Shown here: positions 6,760 to 15,900 of the stretch, piece after piece
How positions within the stretch are numbered: position 1 is the stretch's first letter
How the letters are laid out: each line of letters begins with the position of its first letter
Assembly (NCBI GenBank): GCA_947498785.1
Contig: CANMLS010000021.1
Location: 1 to 64,000, forward strand
DNA: 64,000 nucleotides
DNA from: an uncultured Aquimarina sp.
GTDB taxonomy: Bacteria > Bacteroidota > Bacteroidia > Flavobacteriales > Flavobacteriaceae
Direction: 5' to 3'
Notes under the pieces: model-generated
What the model was told of the DNA's origin: nothing
Database searches by the model: none
The model's input: the letters and a program-made list of their open reading frames with translations, nothing else
Translations under genes and position numbers: made by a program

Positions 6760-9408
6760 TTATTCGGTTTCTTCTTCTATGGTTTCTATTGGTTTATATT
6801 CCTCGAGATTTTTATGAATCTGAAGAATTCGATAATTAGGAGATGCTATGATAAAAAACGGAGCATCTACCTTCTTATAATATTTCTTTTTTCTGTTCCA
6901 TTTGGTCAAATCAGCCCCACGAGTATCTTCAGTTTTACCCAAAGACAAGAGTTCTGCCAGACCTTCTGCTGCTAATTTATTGCCTCTTGTATGTACAACT
7001 ATAAATTGCTGGTCTTTATTATATATATCCAAAGAAACTTTCATTTTTTCGTACCTCAGCTCTTTAATAATATGTTCTAAACGTTCCTTTAGATCCTGAG
7101 CCTGATTATCTCCAAATGTAGAAAAAGGGTAAATAAGTTTATGATTTTTTTCTTCTTCCAGACCAGTTAAAAACTCATTATTTTGTACTTGAGGAATAGT
7201 AACTTGATAAATTAATTGTGCCTTTTTTCCTTCTGGACTTTGAGGGTAATTAAGAGATACATAATTAAGCGCTTCTTTGTATGCTTCAAAACCTCTATAG
7301 CGACCTATAGCTTGAGCCTTTAATAACTCAAACTTGGGCAAGAATTCGTCATCTCCTCCAAATTTTGTAATTAACACATCGCTTTCTTTAATTACCTCTA
7401 CATACTTCTGGTTTTGAAAATCATGGTACAATCTATTATACATAGACTTAGGACTATTTTTATCATCCTCTAAAGTAGCATCAGGGTTTTGAAGAATTTT
7501 GGCATATCTGGATTCGCCATGATTATTAATAATATCTTGTTTATAGACATTAGATTTTGTGATATTGCCTTGTAGTAAATAAATTTTATGCAAATTATAC
7601 TTCGATGGTATGATTAATCGCTCTTCGGGATTACTTTGTAGTAAATTTTCTAACTTATCTATAGACAAATCATATTCTTGAAATTTCTCCTTATATATTA
7701 CACCTAGTTGATAGTATGCAAAGTTTCTACCTGTTTTAAGACTATCGATCACTGCAGGATCAGTTGGTAATTGTGCTATATAGGTTTGTGGATCAAAAAC
7801 AGGATCTGTATCAATCGAGTATTCTTCTTTAACCTCTTGCTCGACAGTAGAAACTGCACTTGGATTAGAAATACTCGAAACTCTCCAATTGTCCTTTAAT
7901 TCTCTATTTCCATATGTTCTCTTAAAAGCTGTCTTTCCGAAAGCTACTGTAGTTTGATTATAAAAGTAAAATGGCCCTCCTTTTGCTGTGACTCCTTTGG
8001 CATTATTTCCTAACCCTATTCCTGTACCTGGTTGATTAAACCTTTGTTCTACAGGTAATCCTTCTTTGATTTTGGCTATTTTTGCTGCTTTTTCTGCCAG
8101 TATAGCCTTTAATTTTATCTTTTCTGTATACTCAGAATAATACGCTAGTCTTTCTTCTGGAGACATTTCTGCAACAGTAATAATACTGTCATTTGTTTTA
8201 ACAATCCCTTCATATAAAATAACATCATCCAAGTTATCTCTTTTCTTCTTTAAGACTCTATATCTCTTAGAGTCTACTATCATTCGTTGCAGAGTGCTAT
8301 CATAATATGCTCCTGATACTGCATATTCTTTATTATCAAAACTAATATCTCCTAAAGTATAGTAGTTTATGGATTCTAAGTATTTATCCCCAGAATTTGT
8401 ACGTAACGATTTATTATAATAATCTACAGCCAAATCAATAGAATCTAATGTTTTAAAATATACTGCTTTTTGATTATAAATCTTATCCAGAAAAGGTCTG
8501 TTTTCTCTATTTTCTTCAAGATCAGTAAGTAATTCTAGAAACTCTTCTCTATTACCTGTATCATAATTAAAATTTCTAGCTTTGGCCATATATGCATTCA
8601 ACATATATTTTCTAGGGGCTTTTCTATTGAGTTTTATCACCTGATCAAAGGCATAATTCGCACTATCTTTAAATCCAAGCTCATTAAGTAACTGTCCCTT
8701 GATATATAGGTATCTTCCTTTTTCTTCATTTTTCTTGGTATGAACAGCTGCTTTAGAAATATAGCTAACCGCAGAATCCTTTTGTTTAAGATTAACATAT
8801 GCCTGAGCTATCATAGCTATAGCATCCGCATAATCTTGAGGTTTCATATACTCTTGTGTTATCATTCTGTTGAGATCTTCGATAGCTTTATCATTGTTAT
8901 CGAGACGAAGATTCGCTTTGGCTCTCCAGACTTTAGCATGGTTTATAGTATTACTTGCAGGGTATTTATACAAGATATAGTTAAATGCTTCTAATGCGGG
9001 TATAAAGCGTTGTTCAAAATAACGTGCTTTTCCTAACAGTAAAAATGCTTCATCGATCTTTGGATTACGTTCCTTTCCATCAATAAGCATACTGTGCTTT
9101 TGGATTGCTTTTACTGCTTTTTCTTCAGCTTTATCAAAATTTTGATTCAGTACTTCATTGGGTAAACGAACATCTTCGCTTACAATCATTCTTTCTATCG
9201 GCAGAAGCTCCCAGAAATTATCCTCATATAATTGTACAATATCCTCCTTACCCGTATCAAAGGCCAACCGACCATTATATAAGGTATTATTTTTTGTAGT
9301 AACATCATGCCACGTACGATTCACAAACTTGTCCTTTTTACGAGAACAAGCAAATCCTACTATAACTAAAAGTAACACAAGGATGATTTGTGGTATTTTT
9401 CTTCCCAA
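6760..9408 (-). CDS. sprE: T9SS/gliding motility lipoprotein SprE (PorW), TPR protein
   Basis: The product (about 882 residues) is a TPR-repeat lipoprotein. The family N-terminus is clear: FVNRTWHDVTTKNNTLYNG and YEDNFWELLPIER follow the lipobox. SprE/PorW is needed for type IX secretion and, in gliders, for motility; it is a periplasmic or envelope-attached partner of the PorKLMN machine. I place the start at a TTG at 9408, giving a 20-residue signal MGRKIPQIILVLLLVIVGFA before the lipidated Cys. The longer TTG start at 9471 would lie inside the -7 promoter box. No acidic surface-export signal follows the Cys, so the lipoprotein probably faces the periplasm. Confidence 0.88.
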   Translation of the reverse strand: MGRKIPQIILVLLLVIVGFACSRKKDKFVNRTWHDVTTKNNTLYNGRLAFDTGKEDIVQLYEDNFWELLPIERMIVSEDVRLPNEVLNQNFDKAEEKAVKAIQKHSMLIDGKERNPKIDEAFLLLGKARYFEQRFIPALEAFNYILYKYPASNTINHAKVWRAKANLRLDNNDKAIEDLNRMITQEYMKPQDYADAIAMIAQAYVNLKQKDSAVSYISKAAVHTKKNEEKGRYLYIKGQLLNELGFKDSANYAFDQVIKLNRKAPRKYMLNAYMAKARNFNYDTGNREEFLELLTDLEENRENRPFLDKIYNQKAVYFKTLDSIDLAVDYYNKSLRTNSGDKYLESINYYTLGDISFDNKEYAVSGAYYDSTLQRMIVDSKRYRVLKKKRDNLDDVILYEGIVKTNDSIITVAEMSPEERLAYYSEYTEKIKLKAILAEKAAKIAKIKEGLPVEQRFNQPGTGIGLGNNAKGVTAKGGPFYFYNQTTVAFGKTAFKRTYGNRELKDNWRVSSISNPSAVSTVEQEVKEEYSIDTDPVFDPQTYIAQLPTDPAVIDSLKTGRNFAYYQLGVIYKEKFQEYDLSIDKLENLLQSNPEERLIIPSKYNLHKIYLLQGNITKSNVYKQDIINNHGESRYAKILQNPDATLEDDKNSPKSMYNRLYHDFQNQKYVEVIKESDVLITKFGGDDEFLPKFELLKAQAIGRYRGFEAYKEALNYVSLNYPQSPEGKKAQLIYQVTIPQVQNNEFLTGLEEEKNHKLIYPFSTFGDNQAQDLKERLEHIIKELRYEKMKVSLDIYNKDQQFIVVHTRGNKLAAEGLAELLSLGKTEDTRGADLTKWNRKKKYYKKVDAPFFIIASPNYRILQIHKNLEEYKPIETIEEETE

Positions 9409-9468
9409 ACCAGATAATTTATAAGTGTGATAACTAAAAAAAAACCTTTTTAGTGTGTTTAAAGTGCA

Positions 9469-9476
9469 CAAAAATA
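9469..9476 (-). promoter_or_regulatory. Candidate -7 promoter box of sprE
   Basis: The minus strand reads TATTTTTG, an exact TAnnTTTG match. Transcription would start near 9462 and give a leader of about 54 bases to the TTG start at 9408. No good -33 TTG is visible. The box overlaps the upstream TTG codon at 9471, which argues against that start. Confidence 0.55.
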
Positions 9477-9592
9477 TAATGTGCGTTGTAAAAATACATT
9501 TCTTTCCTTAAAAAATGGGTGGTTAACATATTTTTATCCCATGAGAAACGGTTTTTGCATACTTGATTCTGAATACAATGGTAAACTCTCTT

Positions 9593-9600
9593 TAACTTTG
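9593..9600 (+). promoter_or_regulatory. Candidate -7 promoter box for the synthase cluster
   Basis: The plus strand reads TAACTTTG, matching TAnnTTTG. The nearest upstream TTG is 27 bases away instead of about 19, so the -33 element is poor. Use of this box would give a leader of roughly 370 bases. A promoter closer to the gene with a weaker match cannot be excluded. Confidence 0.35.
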
Positions 9601-9683
9601 ACATTACAAATTTGTATTTATAAATTATATTTTTATTTGTTTTTAGAACTAGCAATAAATATTATATAATTTTTTGTTTTAAA

Positions 9684-9721
9684 AATTGATTTTAATTCAA
9701 AAAAAGTCGCGAAAATCAATT
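9684..9721. repeat. 10-bp inverted repeat in the synthase leader
   Basis: AATTGATTTT at 9684-9693 is the exact reverse complement of AAAATCAATT at 9712-9721, with an 18-base spacer. The right arm overlaps the next inverted repeat at 9718-9735, so the two hairpins would be mutually exclusive in RNA. Function is unknown. Confidence 0.5.
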
Positions 9722-9735
9722 ATTTGACAATAATT
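9718..9735. repeat. 7-bp inverted repeat (AATTATT-TGAC-AATAATT)
   Basis: Perfect 7-base arms surround TGAC. The short spacing suits a dimeric regulator site or a small hairpin. AT-rich arms make chance occurrence possible. Confidence 0.45.
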
Positions 9736-9886
9736 CTTAGCCAGTACATTTTTCTTAAAAAAACGAAAAAAAGTTACAAAGAATGAAAAATAAATTGTCC
9801 AAAATTTCTAAGTCCACATAAATCAATATCGTTACATTTTATTAATCTTTAATTCACATCTTACTACGTAATTTTTTCATAATTTG

Positions 9887-9900
9887 TTGTTAGTTAACAA
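9887..9900. promoter_or_regulatory. Candidate operator palindrome TTGTTA-GT-TAACAA
   Basis: A perfect 6-bp inverted repeat with a 2-base centre lies 77 bases before the synthase ATG. Its size and symmetry resemble a site for a dimeric helix-turn-helix regulator. No regulator gene lies nearby to pair it with, so the role is inferred from position alone. Confidence 0.4.
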
Positions 9901-9976
9901 TTCAAATTTTGACTCAATCAGACCTTATATGAAAATATAAATCGAATACCTTTTACTAACTTAAAACCAAAGTTTA

Positions 9977-12900
9977 ATGAAGCCTAACCAACTTATCGCG
10001 GTTACTCCATGTGAGTATCCGGACACGTCCCTTCTATCGTCATTTTTAAAAAACAATAATGTCTTTCCTGTAATTCATCTAGGAAATGATCTAGAAAAAG
10101 CAAATGAAACTTTATTCACAATTACCCAAAGAACAACTCGAACTTTTGGAGTCTGTTTAGCTTCAGAAATAACACAAAACATACAACTTCCTGACCAAGT
10201 TCAATTAGTCATTTGCTCTGATGCATCAAGTATTCCTTTATTTAATACCAAAAGCGTATATCTTCAGGTTAGAAAAGCAGAGGATAGTTTACAAGCAGAG
10301 AAATACGGCGCTACAGGAATTATAGTAAAAGGTAATGAAGGTGCTGGTTTAGTAGGTAACGAATCTAGTTTTGTACTATTTCAAAAAGTAAAAAAAATTA
10401 CCAAGCTTCCTATTTGGGTACAAGGAGGAGTAGGTATTCACACTACTCCTGCACTTATCATGGCTGGTGCCAGAGGGGTTGTATTAGATAGCCAACTAGC
10501 TTTGTTTCCAGAATGTACTTTGCCTGAATCTACCAAAGAAGTTTTTCGTAAAATTGATGGTACAGAAACTCAGGTAATTGATGGGTATCGTGTTCTTGTT
10601 AGACCTAATTCTCCCAAATCGCCAAAAAAAGAGTTTTCGGATATAAAACCATTTCTAAAATCTCAAGAAATAGATACTGGTTTTCTGCCTTTGGGACAGG
10701 ATATTAGTATTTCAAAAGATTTAGTTTCAAAATATAAAACAATAAAAAGATTCTTTTTTGCATTACAAGAAGCCATACATGGACATATTAGACAAGCCAA
10801 AAATATACTTCCGATAGCGCCTGATAATGCATTTTCAAAAGAATTCAAAATAAAGTATCCTATTGCTCAGGGTCCTATGACTCGAGTAAGTGATGTTCCA
10901 GAATTTGCAAACGCAGTAGCTACCTCTGGCGGTTTACCTTTTATAGCACTTTCATTAGTAAAAGGTCAAAAAGCTATTGACATGATATCAGAAACAAAAA
11001 AACTCGCAGGAGATAAAACTTGGGGTGTTGGTATTTTGGGATTTGCCTCTCCAGAGCTTAGAGAAGAGCAAATGACTTATATTAAACAAGCAAAACCTCC
11101 TGTAGTATTAATAGCAGGTGGTAGACCTTCACAAGCAAAACCTTTAGAAGAAATAGGAATAAAAACTTTTCTACATGTTCCTTCAACAGGATTGCTAGAT
11201 ATGTTCATAAAAGAAGGTGCTACTGGTTTTGTTTTTGAAGGAAGAGAATGTGGTGGTCATGTAGGTCCATTATCTAGTTTTGTGCTTTGGGAAAGACAAA
11301 TCGAAAGGCTATTACAAGAAGATAATCTCGAAAAATTCAATATCCTGTTTGCTGGAGGTATTCATGATGATGTTTCTGCTGCTATGATATCGGTAATGGC
11401 AGCACCCTTGGCCATAAAAGGAGCAAAAATAGGAGTGCTCATGGGTACTTCATACTTATTTACCAAAGAAGCTGTTGAAACAGGAGCTATTCTAAAACAA
11501 TTTCAAGATCAAGCAATTAAGCATAATGACACTGTATTATTAGAGACTGCTCCTGGTCATGAAACACGTTGTTTGGAGACTCCATTTGCCGATTTTTTTG
11601 AAAAAGAAAAAGAAAAATATGTTCAAGAAGGACTTGATAAAAAAGAAATATGGTTAAAACTTGAACAACTTAATGTTGGTCGTTTACGTATTGCATCTAA
11701 AGGAATTGAAAGAAAAAAAGATGAATTAATAGAGATTGATACTATAGAACAACTGTCTTCTGGGATGTATATGATAGGAGAAGTAGCTTCTTTACGAGAC
11801 GATGTAGTTACCATTAAAGAATTACATCAAAATGTTGCTAGAGGGAATAATACTATCATACAAAAAGCCAAACTTCCTAAATATCCAAAAACAAACAAAA
11901 AAGCATTAGATATTGCCATTGTGGGGATGTCTTGTATATTTCCTGATGCAAAGAATATCGATGAATACTGGAAAAATATACTTCTTGGGAAAGACTGTGT
12001 GAGCGAAGTACCTGATGAGCGCTGGAATAAAGAATTGTACTATGATCCTAACACGACAAATGGAGAGAAAACTCCTTCAAAGTGGGGTGGATTTATACCC
12101 GATATTGATTTTGACCCGATGGAGTTCGGAATTCCTCCGCAATCACTTGCTTCTATCGAACCCACGCAGTTACTTAGTTTATTAGTTGCCAAAAGAGCTC
12201 TCAAAGACGCAGGGTATCTGGATTCTAAATTTGACAAAGAAGATGTTTCGGTCATTTTTGGAGCAGAGGGAGGTAACGATTTGGCTACCAATTATGGTTT
12301 TAGATGTCTTCTCCCTCAATTATTTGGTGAAGTACCCAAGGAAATGGACGAAGCATTACCAAAATTAACTGAAGATTCTTTTCCAGGGGTATTATCTAAT
12401 GTCACTTCAGGTAGAATAACTAATCGATTAGATCTTGGAGGTAGAAATTATACGGTAGATGCTGCTTGTGCCTCTTCATTAGCAGCGATTGATTTAGCTT
12501 GCCAGGAGCTAATTCTCGAAAAATCAAATATGGTTCTGGCTGGAGGTGTCGATTTACATAATGGTATTAATGATTACTTAATGTTCTCTAGCACACATGC
12601 TCTATCAAGGAAGGGAAGGTGCAAGACTTTTGATAAAGATGCAGATGGGATTGCACTGGGTGAAGGTATTGCTGTGGTTGTATTAAAAAGATTAGAAGAT
12701 GCCAAAATCGACGGAGATAAAATATATGCTGTGATTAAAGGAGTAGGTGGATCTAGTGATGGTAAAAGTTTGGGACTTACAGCACCTAGACGCAAAGGGC
12801 AACTTAAAGCCCTAGAGCGTGCATACGAGCAGGCAGGAATATCACCAGCAGAAATAGGACTCATAGAAGCTCATGGGACTGGAACTGTTGTCGGAGATAA

Positions 12901-15900
12901 AACCGAAATTAGCGCATTAACCGATTTAATGCACCAAGCAGGAGCAACTGTTAACCAAACACATTTGGGTTCTGTAAAAACACAAATAGGTCATACCAAA
13001 TGTGCTGCGGGATTAGCTGGAGTTATAAAAACAGCTTTAGCTCTTTATCATGGAGTGAAACCACCAACAATACAACTCGAAAATCCAAATCCGTTTTATA
13101 AACAAAACTCTAGCCCATTTGCTTTTAATACCAAAGCAGGCTTATGGAATTCGAAAAAACGTATCGCTGGTGTTAGTGCTTTTGGTTTTGGAGGCACTAA
13201 TTTTCATGCCATATTAGAAGCTAATGAAAACCAAACGACCAGCACAACTGTATTAAAAAGTTGGCCTTCTGAACTTTTCATATTCAAGGGAGATACGTAT
13301 AACGAAGCTTCTTCATTACTAGTTAAAATCCAACAGCTTTTACAAGAAAACAGTGATATACCAATAAAAGATATTGCATTTACCTTAGCCAATATAAATC
13401 AGAAACCCACACAATTATCTATTATAGCTGTAAGTGGAAAAGATTTATTACAAAAAATCACAGAGGTTCTTTCTGGTAGAACCCCTATAAATGTATATAA
13501 AACCGACCAAAAATCAGGACAGGTTGCTTTTATATTCCCTGGACAAGGTAGTCAACGTGTAAATATGGCTCGTGATCTCTTTGTTGCATTTCCTAAAATG
13601 AGAGCGCAATTAAAAGAGGTTCCTGAGTTAGAAAATATTCTTTTCCCGACAGAAGTTTTTGATTCAGCTTCAAAAAACACTCAGAAAGAGGCAATAAAAG
13701 ACACTACAAAAGCGCAACCTCTTTTAGGAATTGTAGATTATGCCATTGCCAAACAATTGAAAAAACTAGGGATTATACCAGACATGGTTGCAGGGCATAG
13801 TTACGGAGAATTACCTGCATTATGTTTTTCAAATGTTTTTGAAGAAGAAAACTTAGTTCCTTTAAGTATCCAACGAGCAACTTCTATTCTTAATGCCATA
13901 GAAAAAGATCCTGGTACAATGATAGCGATTAATGTAACCAAAGAAATATTAAACCCTATTCTAAAAAACCATAAAGATGTATACCTTGTAAATCTAAATT
14001 CTCCAAAACAACTGGTTTGTGCCGGAAAAACTGAAGCTATATCTGCATTTGCAGATGCTTTAAAATCTGAAGACATCTCCTGTAAAATAATTCCTGTCGC
14101 CTGCGCTTTCCATAGTCCACTAATCTCTGACGCTAAAGAAAATTATAATAAAATACTAAAAGAATATACCTTCAATAATCCCACAATCCCTGTATGGTCT
14201 AATACAACAGCTGAGATATATCCAACGGATACAGCAAAAATCAAAGAAAGGCTAACTGATCACCTAGTAATGCCAGTAAAATTCTCTGAACAAATTACAA
14301 ATATGTATGACCAAGGGGCAAGAATATTTATAGAAGTGGGGCCTGGTAAAGTACTTTCTTCCTTGATCAATGCTACATTAGGACGTGACGAAGTGGTTCT
14401 ATCCACAGAAAATAAAGAAAGCCAGGGTATTGATTATCTCTTACAAACTATTGCCAAATACATGGCTACAGGAAGACAAGTGGATATTATCAAGCTCTTT
14501 GAAGATCGTGAGGTGTCAATCGTAGATATAGAACATCCAGAAAAATATACAAAAAGTAAAACATTATGGCGTATAAATGGTCATTATGCCCAACCAATAT
14601 ATGGTAAAATGCCTGCGCAAGGTGCTAAACCTATAACGCAGCCAATTATGAACCTTAACAATCGTACATCAATTCCAACTCCTTCTAATCCTATACAAGG
14701 AACAGAAGAACTCGTACAGGAATATATGGCAAGTATTAATAACATAGTTAATGCTCAACGTGATGTAATTTTAGGATACTTAGGGCAAAATGTAACTACT
14801 TCTCCTATTATTACAAATCGTGCTACTGATAAAACTGTTTTGCTTCCGATCGAAGGGACAAAAAAACCCATTGCAAAGCCTAATAATATTAATACAACTG
14901 TTCATTCAAAAAAATCTTTACAAGAAATCTTATTGCAAATTGTAACCAATAAAACAGGGTATCCAGAAGAAATGTTGGGCTTAGATATGGATATGGAAGC
15001 CGACCTAAGTATTGATTCTATTAAAAGAGTAGAAATCATTGGCGAACTAAGGACTCAATTGGATGGTTTTAGCAAAAGTGATAAAAGTGAAGAAGCTCTA
15101 ATAGAGGAGTTAACAGCGTTAAAGACACTCAATAGCCTTTTAATTTGGCTAGAAGAACATGCTCTGAAAACTCCTGAAGTTGTACAAACTCAAGTTGCCG
15201 AAACCACCTATAAGCAACAAAATATAACAAATACCAACAATACTTGGACAAAGCAGAATATACAATCTCTTTTGGTAAATATCATTAGTGAAAAAACAGG
15301 ATATCCAGAAGAAATGCTAGGATTAGATATGGATATGGAAGCTGACTTAAGTATAGATTCTATCAAAAGAATAGAAATCATTGGTGAATTAAGAGCTCAA
15401 TTAGGAGAATTCAGCAAAACTGATAAAAGCGAAGAAGCTCTAGTTGAAGAATTAACCGCCTTAAAAACACTTAATAGTCTTTTACAATGGCTAGAAGAAC
15501 ACGCTCCGAAAGCTCCAGAAGTCATACAAGCAGAGGTAGTCGAAATCACAAATGAACGACAAAACATAGCCAATGCTAACAATGTCTGGACAAAGCAGAA
15601 TATACAATCTCTTTTGGTAAATATCATTAGTGAAAAAACAGGATACCCTGAAGAAATGCTAGGATTAGATATGGATCTCGAAGCTGACTTAAGTATAGAT
15701 TCTATCAAAAGAATAGAAATTATTGGTGAACTGAGAACGCAATTAGGTGGGTTTAGTAAAACTGATAAAAATGAAGAAGCTCTAGTTGAAGAATTAACCG
15801 CCTTAAAAACACTTAATAGTCTTTTACAATGGCTAGAAGAACACGCTCCGAAAGCTCCAAAAGTCATACAAACAGAGGTAGTCGAAATCACAAGTGAACG

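Larger units (their letters stand above)
9409..9976. other. Divergent AT-rich regulatory gap between sprE and the synthase cluster
   Basis: This 568-base stretch holds no convincing gene; the short frames in it lack family features. It contains the sprE promoter box, one TAnnTTTG match pointing to the synthase cluster and three inverted repeats, each listed separately. The distance from the only plus-strand consensus box to the synthase ATG is about 370 bases, leaving room for a long leader or several operators. Confidence 0.7.

Noticed and set aside
9434..9669. Short open frames on both strands in the sprE-synthase gap
   Set aside because: Their composition is AT-driven (Tyr, Lys, Phe, Ile rich), they overlap promoter signals, and no start or motif supports them.
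12574..12864. 96-codon minus-strand frame inside KS1
   Set aside because: It is a shadow of the ketosynthase coding strand.
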